This document shows, one piece after another, positions 1-60,800 of a stretch of DNA of 64,000 nt. The translations under genes were made by a program, and so were the position numbers. The stretch comes from Ophiodon elongatus (taxonomy: Eukaryota; Chordata; Actinopteri; Perciformes; Hexagrammidae), in contig JACSYO010001600.1 of assembly GCA_016806645.1 (NCBI GenBank), positions 3,434,001 to 3,498,000 of the forward strand, in the 5' to 3' direction. The notes under the pieces are model-generated. The model searched no databases. It saw only the letters and a list, made by a program, of their open reading frames with translations, and was not told the origin of the DNA. Each line of letters starts with the position of its first letter. The stretch's first letter is position 1.

Positions 1-264
1 TTACAGCCTACATTGTATACAGCAAATAGTAGCCTATATAATATAGGCCTACTCACTATACTATTCTATACTATACCAAAGTAGCCTATAGGCTATGTGT
101 GATACTTTGGAGCACACAGAACAATACATATAGTGTAGTATATTATAATAAAGTATAGTAGTATGCAATATATTGTAGTTGTACATCAGTCCTACAATGT
201 TATAATGGCTACATATACATAACGCTATATAGTACTATAGTAACGTATAGTTTCGTATAGAATA

Positions 265-306
<42 letters not shown>

Positions 307-560
307 TATACATTATACAAATATACAACATACATATATACATATACACACATATATATACATACATATATACATAAGTATACATACATATATACATACA
401 TTTATATATTTACATATATACATATATACATATATGCATATATTCATATATACATATATACATATACATATATGTATATGTATATATATATATATATGCA
501 TACACTACCACTTTAGTATAGTATACTATAGTATATGCGGTGCAAGATATTGTAGTAGCT
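1..560. repeat. AT-rich tract with (TA)n and TATACA repeats
   Basis: Bases 265-305 are a pure TA run, followed by about 200 bases of TATACA/TACATA variants and a second TA run near 480-497. The flanks are rich in TATAG and ACTATA words. Short open frames here (Tyr/Ile repeats) are translations of the repeat and not genes. Confidence 0.9.
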
Positions 561-1394
561 TGTATTATGCAACAATATAGTCGCCCTTACTCTGCTGTAT
601 ATAATATGATCTAGAGCATGGTAGTTTTTCACATACAACTTCTTAAGACAGAAAGCTTAAGTGATAAATAAATCTAAAAAAAATTCTTTTGACTTTAATC
701 ATTAACTAATTTAAATCACACTGTAAAATATCTCAAAGTAGGACCACCAAAAAGCAGCCAAACCTCAAAAAAGAGATGAAAGGAAAAAGGTTTATCACTA
801 CCTCAAAGTTTTGATACTTCGCCGAGAACACAGCTTGCCTTCTGTTCGCAGAAACTTTCAGCCAAGTATCAGCCGATCTCCCCCGCGCAGCCCACTGCAG
901 ATGAGATGCACCTCTGGAGCTGGGATCCCTAAAATGGTGTCTGAAATCTCCATGAAAGTATCACAAAGCAAAGGGCGGCAGGTGTGCGTAATCTGTGTCT
1001 GTGAGAAAAAGAAAGCGAGAGGAAGAGTCAGAGATCCTTCACTCTGGCAGATAAGATTCAAAGACTTGCCCCATGAAATGTTACACCGGTGTGATCACAG
1101 GTCTGTCTTTTCTACGAAGAGAACGGGCACATAGATGGGTGGATGTTGCGCAATCAGAGTGTATGTTTGGGGGGAGAGAGCATGCTCTACTACTTTTGAC
1201 TAATTAAACAAAGTGAATTAGCTATCTCCCCAGCCAGAACGAGTCATGGCTGGTTACACATCATTCATCGTGACTAATTCAGAGAGAGAGATGTCACTCA
1301 GCTGGATGGAAATGTGTGTGTGTGTGTGTGTGTGTGTGCATGTGTATCACTCCAATTGCACCTCTGGGTATGATGGTGTATAAGTTCACTGTTT

Positions 1395-1427
<33 letters not shown>

Positions 1428-1491
1428 AAGGATATGTACTACTGTTTAGTGTGTGCCTGTGCCTTTAAGTGTTGATATGTTCATATTTCTT

Positions 1492-1529
<38 letters not shown>

Positions 1530-1976
1530 TGCACTCTACTATTTTATCACTGGCTTGATACGTCGTCAATGAGGCTGGCATGCTAAATGATAATTAAGAC
1601 CATTACACGCTCACAGAGCATGCTACCAGTGCAGCACACGGCTCCTTCAATCGGAGCCTCATCTCAGGGGACACCCCACTACTCACACAGTCGTGTATCT
1701 CTCCAAATTAGGTTAGATTTTCATTCCACCTCATTCGCCATGGATGTGATGTGGTTATTATAAACTCATGATATGGTTAGTGAGCCTACTGCCATTAGAT
1801 GGGTGGAGGCATCATGTTGGCGCGTTAAAGGGGAAATAGATTGCCGACACTCAGTATTGCACATCTCTGTTTCTCTTGTTCGTGATCTGAAGTATGTTTG
1901 AAGATGCACAAATGCTTACCTGAACACAGGCATGATCAGTCGCCTGTAAGTGTAGACAGCCATCTATCTCCTTGTG

Positions 1977-2466
1977 CAGTGGTGGAAAGTTATTAAGTAC
2001 TGAACTTCAATACAATTTTGAAGTGCTTCTACTATACTTTGGTATTTCCATTCTATGCTATTTTATTCTTTCTCTGCATCACATTTTAGAGAAAATATTA
2101 AACTTTTTATAACTCTACATTTATTTCAAAATGAATACAAATGTATTCATCATCTCACGCCCCCTTTCAGATATCTTTTGCGACCATTTGAAGGGGGCCC
2201 CATCCCTAGGTTAGGAACCACTGAAATAACCATAACTATATATTAAGTAATAAAAGTTCTTCCATTTAAACCCGCTGCAAGAGTAAAATGTTACTTTCAC
2301 CTTGATGCATCAGTAACATTATTATTATGGCATAAGCAATAACATACAGTAACAGTCACAGGACCTATTTTATTTTATTTTTGATACTTTAAGTGCATTT
2401 TATATTTGATTTTACGTTTACTGGAGTGGAAGTAAAGTACCTGAGTTATTTCATACCTCTACTCAG
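1977..2466 (+). mobile_element. Non-autonomous hAT-like element, decayed (CAGTGGTGGAAAG family)
   Basis: Starts CAGTGGTGGAAAGTTATTAAG and ends near GTAAAGTACCTGAGTTATTTC, recognisable as the very abundant teleost repeat with CAGTGGTGGAAAGTA ends. The interior at about 2148-2222 contains a foreign piece ending GGTTAGGAACCACTG, which resembles the terminus of another fish hAT family. Divergent; no clear target duplication. Confidence 0.6.
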
Positions 2467-3836
2467 AAACACCCTAACCCAGAAACCTTTCTCTACTGAC
2501 ATATTACATATCCATACAATAATTCTATCTGACATCGTGCCAGAAACAGGCTTGAAAGCTACTGCCTCTCCTCAGGTTTCTCCTGTCCTGGGGAGTGTCC
2601 CGGCTCCTCGGCCTGTTAATGTACCAGCACAGGTATCAAATATTGCCTGAGAAAAACATAGCCTCAGGTTATGGTGGTTATGATGTATGTATACAAATCA
2701 GAAAGCCTTCGACAAAAGAAGTTCACGTCTGAATGCAGGGACCTCCAGATTTCAGATGAGATCGTGAGCTCGGGATCAAATGTGAGATGTGCCCTCCTTA
2801 CCAAGTAGATCGAACAATTTATGGGTTTTATTTTGTAGGGAGCAGGACAATAAATGTCTTGAGCTTTTGTTTGAGATAAGGATGAAAAGACAGAAGACAA
2901 AAGATAGAAGGTGGAATCATTGGGTTAGACGACAGCATGATATGTCATGTGCCATTTTTATATTTGCTTGTAATAGAATGGCTTGTGCAGTGTGGTTTGT
3001 GAGCGATGACTACATTGTGTGTGTGAATGTGGCTGTGTACATGCTGCATATACAATATGGACTATTAGCTCTGTCAAACTGCGTAAAATGAACTTATAGC
3101 TGTATCTTTAAACAGCCATGCCCACTTCCTGTATAGCACCCGAGGGCATCGTAAAAAACATTAAGTTAAAATGCCCGCACAGTGTTGCCTTTGCAACGCA
3201 GCAAGGGAGTCTTAAAGCATAAATGCATGACTGTATGCAGGCACAAGGCCAGATCTGATTAGAGTTTAACCAAGACTGTTCATAACGAAACCAATAAACA
3301 CAGAGAGACAGAGGAATGGAGTTCAGATCACAGCAGAGCAGCTCGGCACTCACACAAAACATAATTCATAAAGCGTGCAGATGAAAAAATAACATTTCAG
3401 TTCTTGTCAAAATGCACTACTGTTAATATTTCTTTGATTAAATCTATCAGGTGTAAATTATGCTTATGAAAGCGTTTTATGCATATTTATTTTGTACTTG
3501 AATGCTAGTTGTGTATGTTAAAACTCCCACTGTTTTTGTTTTGTTTTTCTTGAGTAGCATAAAAAGACTACAACTGCATTTCCTTGTGCAACCTTCTGCT
3601 ATAACAATAAATGAACCTTGAACCTATGTGCACAATAAATTAAAAAACTCTGGCGTCTCCTAGTGGTTGTATAAAGAAAGACATCTGACCAAGAGGACAG
3701 AGAATGACAACAGCTTTGAGCAAAACAAAGACTGCAGCAAATTTCCCTGCGAATGTCTCATTTTCCTACAAACACATATGGATGCAATCTGAATAATTTG
3801 GTGAAATTGGTATTGTTGTATATTTCAAGCGACAGT

Positions 3837-4160
3837 GATGTTGGAGTGATGATGAAGGAATCTGCGCGGACACTGTTCTTGCTGGTATAATGAAGTTTAT
3901 TACAAACAAGCAACATATGTCAAGACGGGCGTCATGCACACCCGGAGAGTCCCAAAGCCGAACAGAACTCTCCCGTCGGGGATCTCCCGATCACTTATAT
4001 ATGGATGTTGTTTACGCCCCAGACTTGAGGATAAAATGACGTCATAAACAGGGCCCCCAATGAAAGACATGTTTCGGACATAGGCATACCTACTCCTCCA
4101 TCCTCCAGGTCAAGGAGCATTCCCCAGCGGGGGTACCTAACGAGTACCCCATGTGTAACA
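3837..4160 (-). mobile_element. Putative solo LTR of a retroelement
   Basis: Read on the minus strand, the segment begins TGTTACACATGGGGTACTCG, has a TATATAAG box (about 3995-4003), then a GC-rich leader, a polyadenylation signal AATAAACTTC near 3900 and an end CCAACATCA. The TG...CA boundaries are flanked by a 4-bp direct repeat ACAG (3833-3836 and 4161-4164). This order of TATA, poly(A) signal and CA end is that of an LTR. No internal coding region is adjacent, so it looks like a solo LTR; superfamily not determined. Confidence 0.55.
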
Positions 4161-4902
4161 ACAGCAATGGATCCGACGTTCCAAAGTCACAGGCCCCTTC
4201 ACATATGCTATCTTCATGCATTACAGAGCAAAATATACTACAGTGTGAACACGAAATGCTCCGCAGGGGCTTTAATCGCTGCTTGTCACAGAATCTCTTA
4301 CAACTGAATGAAGCCCATTGCTATCCTTTTCTAGTGCTTTAAGTTTCCTTAATTCAAAACATGGCTATAAAATGATACTCGTAAATTAACTTCATTGAAC
4401 TTCTATTTTGAAAGCAATTATGATATAAGAACTCGTGATTAAACAGAAATGTACAACACTTTCCAACTTTCACTTTTTTTGAAAGAGGCATCCATGCTTT
4501 TATCTCTTACTAACTTACTCTATCTAGAAGATGAGGACACATTACGTGTGTGTGTGGATGTAATATTGCACATCGAAGTTGTAATGATGGGCTTAAGGAT
4601 GTAGCGTAGTTGAGTTTGACTTTATAGTCTTTGCTCAAGCTCCCTTCTTATATTTTCACCGTTTCATTATATTTTTAAGAAAGTTGTCTTTTTTAATTTA
4701 AGTTATAGTGCGTTGGTTTCTTGATGTTTTAAGTTGCATTTGAGTCGTAGCTGTGTCAGAAAGGAACTTTGTGATTTTGTTTTTAAAAGTGCGATAAAAA
4801 TACATATGTTGATGCAGGTTTAATAAATCTTCTGGTGAGGTAACACTGTGAGCAACAGTGACTCACTTTGACTCAACTGTCACTTCACTACAAACGTAAC
4901 TT

Positions 4903-4903
4903 T

Positions 4904-4955
<52 letters not shown>
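4903..4955. repeat. (CA)n microsatellite
   Basis: Uninterrupted CA dinucleotide run of about 26 units upstream of kcnh8. Confidence 0.95.
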
Positions 4956-4956
<1 letters not shown>

Positions 4957-6227
4957 TTTCGAGCAGTGATCAGGATTAAATGATGCATTAAGCACTTAAT
5001 TACTCAGGTGAAGCATCACTGTGCGTTGGCTGTCTGTTCTAATTTTATTAGCTGACACATTTATGGAAGTATATCTTTCGGTTTCACGCTGCCTCACCTC
5101 AGGGTTTCGACTCACATGTTTCTTTTCCTGTATCATGTATGTGTTTTGTGTGAGTACATTTCAGCACATGGAGCGTGTGTGCTGGTTTAAAGCCACTGAG
5201 GTGATATATGATTCACAGCAGTCAGCCTTAGAGCTCCTGGTGACCTCACTTTGTCTAAATGACATAACAGCTGTAACAGCTGCTTCACAGTTGTGGAGGA
5301 TTTGAGGAGGAGGCACGACTCCTGACTTTTGGTGTTGAGTCCTCTGCTGTGGCACTGATGGTAATGGGATTGGCCTAGATTCGAGTTTGGTTCTGTCTGA
5401 TATGTTTTGCCTGCATGTGTGTGTATTTGTGTGGATGTTTTCCAGGTTTGTTATTTGCTAGAGGTGTCTTTCACTCGCAACATGATGCGTGTAATTGAAA
5501 AACTTTGGGTGCAATCCCATTTGTGGATTTACAGACTAGAGTTTGCAAACTGATATTTTATAAGTACTTGAGTTCCTTTCAATATGATTTTCATTATTAC
5601 ATCAAATTTGCCCCTACGTCATTTTGGTGAGGCTTGCACATGAACCAATTTGGCATCTTGGCATCTTTCAACATATCAATAGCTCTGGTCCTTATGAACA
5701 AAATGAGCTATAAAGCGTTGTAGCAGCACCATCTTGTTATGGTGATTCAGCCAACCTGTGCATGTCAACATTTGGTTGTTTCCCAATTTCTTGGGGGAAG
5801 AAGTTGTTTGTTTTGAGTCTGTTTTAAGTAGATCGTTTCTGTTAGCTTATCCCAAAAGCTCACAGATTTCACTTTCGTTAGTTGTATTTCTGTTCAGTAA
5901 TGAGCTGATTTGACACCTTCAGAATATAATGGATTTTGTTAGAGCACCTTTAGAGCTGAGCCATAAATCTGCATGTATATATTTATATTTAAAAGATACC
6001 ATACTTTGTTCTGGTGTAAACGTGACTGTCGCCAGCACAGATCTTCAGGTTTACTTCTGTTTTTACATTTGACAAATTTATACCCCATTTTAAGACATTT
6101 CGTGTAAATCTATTTAAAAACATGGATGTATGTATAATCTGCATTTTCAGGCTGTATGAGGATTAATGACGTTAAAGTCACATGTGAAATACAATAATTT
6201 GATGTAGTGGCGCTTGGCACGTTACTG

Positions 6228-6246
6228 CCCACATGAGGGCGCTGTG
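6228..6246 (+). promoter_or_regulatory. CTCF-like motif A upstream of kcnh8
   Basis: CCCACATGAGGGCGCTGTGG resembles the CTCF core (CCASYAGRKGGCRS) at about 12 of 14 positions, about 1.2 kb upstream of the start codon. Sequence match only. Confidence 0.3.
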
Positions 6247-6348
6247 GTGCAACAGATAGGTCTGCTGAACGTTTCTCTGTTGATCATGTTTTCTTTTTAC
6301 TCCAGCCCGATTAGACACGTCTTTCATGCAGGTCGTTCCTTAATCTTA

Positions 6349-6364
6349 CCTCTAGATGGCGCTA
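6349..6364 (+). promoter_or_regulatory. CTCF-like motif B upstream of kcnh8
   Basis: CCTCTAGATGGCGCTA matches the CTCF core at about 13 of 14 positions, in the same orientation as motif A and about 120 bp downstream of it. Confidence 0.4.
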
Positions 6365-7199
6365 AAACCTCGCACGTTACTTTGGCCAGCTGTGCACCGT
6401 GTGCGCTTGGAGAGAGCAGCGTGGACACGTTGACAGTCAGACAGTCAACACAACATGGGTAATTGAGCCATGTGTCTCTTGAGGCAATTACTCTGCAATG
6501 TGTGCAACTCTAGTGTGTTTTGTTTCAGTTATATTTATTAACGGCTGTGCAACTGCAGGTCCTGTGCATAACTGTTTTTGGTTTGGGGCGATGGGAGGAC
6601 AAAATGCTGTTGATACCTTTCTCTGCCTCTCCCTCCCTTTCTGTTTGTTTGTCAGTCTCCTTTGCATAACGCCTGAACAACTATCTACACATTTTCTGCA
6701 GCAAAAAAAGAGCACCGATTTCCAAATATTTTTATTTTTTATTTACAAACCAACTGACTCATTTCATGAATTCACTTTCTATGCACTATACGTGAAACAT
6801 TGTCAGAGGCAACAATGATTTATAAAAGCAATGTTCCACGTGCATTTTATGTAATGCGAATTCCATCGATTGAGCTATTAGTTGGCTATTGTTTCTATTG
6901 AGTAATTGCACAATCATAATTCCAGGATTTACTTTATTGATGATGATTTAACAAAAGAAAGCTGACTTCTGCGAGAAGATACAAAATAATATATAAAATT
7001 AAATGCAGATAAAAGTTATGTTTCTGACTTGTGATTTCACGGTGTCTCCTCACTGAGAGACTCCCACATTTGATCACAGTTGTTGTTGAGAGTGATTGAT
7101 GTCTCCCACCATTACGCGCTGTGGACAGATGATCATTGAATCCAACGGCACAATAATGGCATCGCTGACAGAGAGTCCCACTCTCTCACGGTCGGCCCT

Positions 7200-7451
7200 G
7201 GCTACCACATGAACTGCACCTGTGGGCTTCATCTTCTCTTGTCATTTACACACGCAACAGAAGCTCCAGACACGCGGGTGCGCGCATCACGTGCACTCTC
7301 CGCCGACTGGGGATCGCATTGTACCGAGTTTACCGGAGAGCTCCTTGTTCATATAGGTTCCGCGGCTTAAATGGGACCAAGGCACACATTTGGACGACTT
7401 GCACCTTCTCTTCAGTAACTTTGATGGGGACTTCGGTATCAAGCAGGGAAA
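7200..7451 (+). promoter_or_regulatory. kcnh8: CpG-rich 5' UTR / promoter region of kcnh8
   Basis: The 250 bases before the start codon carry clustered CpGs (for example ACACGCGGGTGCGCGCATC and CTCCGCCGACTGG) in an otherwise CpG-poor neighbourhood, as expected of a small CpG-island promoter. A palindromic E-box CACGTG lies at 7288-7293. No convincing TATA box was seen, so the transcription start cannot be placed. Confidence 0.6.
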
Positions 7452-56243
<48,792 letters not shown>

Positions 56244-57478
56244 CAGCCCTCCATCTGAACTTTCCTGGTCTCTGCAGGACTCAATCCAGGATATTTTTCG
56301 GGGATATGTTCCTGAACTGAAGTTCAGGCTGATCATTGGAGGACGTTTGCAGGGATTCAACTTAGATTCCTTTTGTTTTAAAGGCACGTGTTAAAAAAAT
56401 CTTGTTGCATGAAAACAAGTACAGAAGGTTTAGGTGCGTTAGCGTTACCCTTTAGAAATGTAGTGTTGTTAGACAAGCTGCAGAACTTTGGACCAGTTGT
56501 GGAGCTGTATCGTGGCAGCTCTCTGGGCACAGCTCACCCCCAACAGCCCCCACCTTGAGGTGGGATTCTGCCATAATGGAGGACAAAAGGGATACAGAGG
56601 AGGAGAGAATTCTTTCAGTCCTCCCTTTTTTTCTCCTGGCTATTAATGGTTTCAGGTCAGCTGGTCTGGTTGGAGGAGGAGAAAGCATCGTGAGTGGAGG
56701 TGGGGTTTGTAGACAAGGAGGGAAGGGTTGGGGGCTCTTAACATCCATGGCATTTCCTCTCGTTTTAAACCTTCTTTCCTTGCGCACTCAACCCACACAT
56801 GGTGCTCTGGATTGCGTGTACCAGTGCGTGGCTTGTTGGGGATGGTTGGACTGGGAGCACAAAATGGTCTTAGGAGTGAAATGGGACGTATTGTGCTCTT
56901 TACCGCTGGCCCTCGAGGGAAGAGGGGATAGAGGGTGGAGGAAGTTGGTTATGGAGGTGGGGGTATGTTGTGCCTCAGGCAGCACAGCCCCTGCTGTCGT
57001 CTGTCACACTGAGCACAGGGACTCGTTCTCCCTCTCTGCTTCCCTTTTCCAGTGTTTTTCTCCACACACCTACACTCTCTCTCTCTTCTCCTGTATCTTT
57101 CTCTTGCTCTCTGCATGCCTTTCCAAGCCTTTTGAGTGGTGCCTGTAGACACACATTAACATGCTGCATGTCACCCTGTGGAAATCCAGCTTGCCATTTA
57201 TCTATCTATTTATAGGAAACACGGTTCAATCGTTTATTAGCTGAACCTGGCATTTACTGATGCATATTTATTGTATGTTGGCTCAGTCTAAAAACTGGGT
57301 AATTTAGGGACAATGTAGTCGCCCCTGTTGTGCAGTTGCCTGGAGCAAAGTGCCGAAACTAAATTTGTTCCTGATCCACGATGGAGGCCATATCCCCGAT
57401 TGTCACCCAGGGATACCGTCTCTGAGATCCATTTTCTCAGCTGTTCAGAGCAAAGGCAATACTCCCATATAAAAGCAC

Positions 57479-57529
57479 AATAAAGAAATAAAGACGCTTT
57501 TATATTTCTATGAATGTATCAATAATAAA
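57479..57529 (+). terminator. kcnh8: Cluster of three AATAAA polyadenylation signals
   Basis: AATAAA occurs at 57479-57484, 57487-57492 and 57524-57529, about 1.24-1.29 kb after the stop codon. The first likely polyadenylation region for the transcript; cleavage sites cannot be seen. Confidence 0.45.
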
Positions 57530-57737
57530 GATGTATTTTTTTACCTCAAGTAATGCAAGAGTGTGGAATGGCAGTTAATGATGCTACTGTATATGAATAG
57601 TATATAGTAGTGTTTGCTGGTACCAGCCAATGCAATCTTAAACTAGGAAAAAGATCCAAACTCTCCGAACAGATCTACTGTACTCTTTTGACTTCATGTA
57701 GGTTTGCGTCTGCTTCTCTGCAAATGGAATGTACTGT

Positions 57738-57804
57738 AATAAAACATCTTTTTTCCCATAACATTTTGATATTATTAGATACAAAAAACTGTTATGCTAA
57801 TAAA
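57738..57804 (+). terminator. kcnh8: Distal AATAAA signals
   Basis: AATAAA at 57738-57743 and 57799-57804, the latter followed by T/G-rich sequence (TTATTGTTTTTGTTC) resembling a downstream element. Possible alternative distal polyadenylation site. Confidence 0.4.
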
Positions 57805-57830
57805 TGACAAATATGACTGTTATGCCCCTG

Positions 57831-60800
57831 GCTTATTGTTTTTGTTCATTGAACCCATATGTAAAACACAATTCAATGATTGGTGTCAATCAAAGGCCTT
57901 AATTTAGCTCAATTATTGTGTTTTGGAAGTCAGTGGATAAAATTTACTTCCTGATCAGTTTCATGAACGTGATTAAAATAAAAAACAAATCACTCTTAAT
58001 GAGATGGCTCAAAGCCTATTCCTCCAGAAATCTAATGATTTTCTTTGTACATAGGTTTCTGCAATAATCTGCTGACATCCAGATAATTTTATGATGTCAT
58101 TGGATTACAGGTAAACCAGGTATAAATTATGCTATGCCACTTCTACAGATATGTTAGCAACTCTATGAGGCTGTGCTTTGAGCCAAATGCTAACATCAGC
58201 ATGCTAACGAGCTCACAATGACACTTTTAACATGTTGATATTTAGCAGGTATAATGTTAACCATGTTCACTATAATAGTTCAGCATATTAGCATGCCAAC
58301 ATTTGCTTATTAGCACCGAACAATAAATAACCTTCAGCTGAGGCCGATGGGAATGTCATTTATTTACCAAAAGTATTGGCTATATTAAAACTTTGAACCG
58401 ATGATGACGGCAGTGGAAACGTTTAGGGAGCCCCAATGTTATAATAATTCATCATCAGGGAGACTTGAATATGTGTGCAGAGTTTTATGGAAATCCATCG
58501 AACAGCTGTTGCTGAATTGTTCTTGGACTCACCAACAAAACACACAAAGTTAATGAGGTCAGATCTCTGTCATACAAGACTGTTGCTTGTCCACATTGTT
58601 TAAAATAGTAGTGTGTATTTGTTTTGTGCATGCGTGCGTGCGTGTGTGTCTGTCTTTTGTTAGCTGCTGCCACGGTTCATCTGAGGTGAAAGCGCAGCAA
58701 TCGTCATGTCCCGTTGGTGACATGGGCGGTGAAAACTGAGTAAGTATGCGTGCTGTGGATCACATTGACATGTCTGTCATAGGTCCAGCTGCTCTCACCT
58801 GGTAAGGTGCTGCTCCACCGTGTGTGTGTGTGTGTGTGTGTGCAGGAAGTGGAGTGAGGGGAATACTGGATCTGTCTGAATTAGATACATACACCAGTGT
58901 GGATGCAGGTGACATATACTTTATGGTGATGTGGCAGTGTTTTCTCTTCATGTGTGTAAATGCTTTTAGGGAAAGTGAAAATGAAGATATGTGCAGTCAA
59001 AATATCCCCCACTTTGATTATTTCTTGTGTGTTTTTTCCTGAGAGGAAACTTGCAGGTGGGTGGGGGCGTGTTTGCACTGAGGATGATTATTTGTGGGTT
59101 TAGCAGCGCCTCCAGCACATCTGTGGGAATGCTGTTATTTAGCCCAGGGTCTTGAAGACCCATCCATATTTAATGGTGTACAGACAATCCCATCCTGGCT
59201 GTTTATGCATCATTTTATCCACCTGCTAGCAAACTCATCTTTTATTCACCGCTTCCCACAATCTGTCATTAGCTAACTGAAGCCCATCTGCCTTCCTCCT
59301 TTGCACCCTTGCCTCCCTCTTTCCCACCACTTGTGATTTCTGACATTGGGTCTGACTCTAAGGGATCGAGACGAGAAGGGAACAGAGATGGAAAGAAATA
59401 TGACGGAAACGTGCAACACAGATGCTAAAAGGAGCAAAGGATTACAGTAAAAGAGGTGGGATGTGGACTCGTGATGTATGAGCATTCATCTTTATACTTA
59501 AAAACATCTAACTGTGATTCATCGTGTCTCTATTGCCGGCTGTTTAATCCACTCTTTTCATATTGTTTAATGATGGCCCTGACCCAAATACAGCAACTAT
59601 TCATCCCCGTCCACTCTTTTCATCTGTGCACACACAGAAATGCTGTGTGAGCACACACACACACACACACACATTCACTCTTCCATTCAAATGAGCACTT
59701 TATCCCAGTGAAAAGAGCCTCTTCACTTGTCCCCCATCCCAGATTTTAGTCCTAAAAACACCATTGCAGTGCAGGAGGTGTGAACTTCTCTCTCAGGTAA
59801 AGTAAAAATCTGTCCCTTTCTCTTCTTTCATCTCCATGGACATAATGGAGATATGTTGAAATCGGCCAGCTGTGGTGAGGTGTCTCCATTCAGCCCTTAC
59901 TGAGGCCTGATAGGCTGCCTGCTAACAAAAAGAAAAGCTGAGCTGTGTGCTGAACCAAGGACACATTATGTTTGTGTTTGAATGTGTGTGTGCTTCTGGT
60001 TATGCCTACGTCCGTACATATCAAGTGACTGTTTGCATATAAGAGAGCACACATCCACATGTCAGATCTGGAGAAAGTTCTCCACACAAGGGCTTTACAT
60101 TTATTTGTTCCACTCTGGGTGAGACAGCGGCTGCTACTGCACATCTAAATGGTTACATTTGCATCGGTATAACGCAGGAAGGGAGGGGGAAGCTTGCAGA
60201 ACATCTTGTGTGTTTGATAAATGAGTCTGAGCGGCTCCCCTGGGTGCAACATTTCAAGTGCTGTTGGTGGTGGTGGTGGAAGAACAATGCACGTCATAGA
60301 TTAATGGGGGTTTCTACTCTGGGAAGTGTAGCCCTGACTTTGCCCATCGACCGAGGATACTGGAACAGCTGCTAAATTACCTCCATTGTTGCTCACCTGT
60401 CAGAGAGCAGTCTGGCATTTTCAAAGCAGCAGATAGGAGGATCATCAGCATGTAGAGCTTTGTGAAATAGTTGTCTTCCATTGTGTTGGATGTAGCAGTG
60501 ATGTAAGGGTCCCTTTCTAAAAGTCTAGAATAAAATGCCCACTAAATTAGAAGAAGATAAAAAGCAGTCCTCTGTATTTGAACACCTGGCAGCATTTCAC
60601 TTTTTATACACAGACAGCCGTAGATGAGGTAGCTTTCCATGATGTTGTACAGCGGTGTGTTTTTCAAGGATGACTATCCAAAAGTTGACATTACAAAATG
60701 AACCAAAGTCCTGCAGCTTTTCTGTACAGCTATCTAATCAGAGACTGCAAAAGCATTAGACTATTTGTCAAGATGATAGCAGTAGGGGGCTAGATGTCTC

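Larger units (their letters stand above)
561..7199. other. Upstream intergenic region
   Basis: No coding exon recognised. Besides the separately listed elements it holds (GT)n at 1314-1338 and 1397-1426, (CT)n at 1495-1525 and (CA)n at 4903-4955. Short open frames (for example 811-1134 and 6498-6818) show no family resemblance. Distal regulatory DNA for kcnh8 could lie here, but apart from the CTCF-like pair I see no specific sign. Confidence 0.6.
56244..57830 (+). other. kcnh8: Probable 3' UTR of kcnh8
   Basis: Non-coding sequence after the stop, with no splice-like structure I could support. It includes a CT-rich stretch (about 57000-57130) and an 8-bp palindrome CCTGAACT/AGTTCAGG at 56311-56328, and becomes AT-rich towards a cluster of AATAAA signals. 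The end point is inferred from those signals. Confidence 0.5.

Noticed and set aside
811..1134. 107-codon + strand open frame upstream
   Set aside because: No recognised motif, no plausible splice partners, and typical length for chance frames in a 64-kb window.
56555..57148. 197-codon + strand open frame after the kcnh8 stop
   Set aside because: Lies in the probable 3' UTR, overlaps several open frames on both strands, and has low-complexity CT-rich sequence at its end; no family resemblance.
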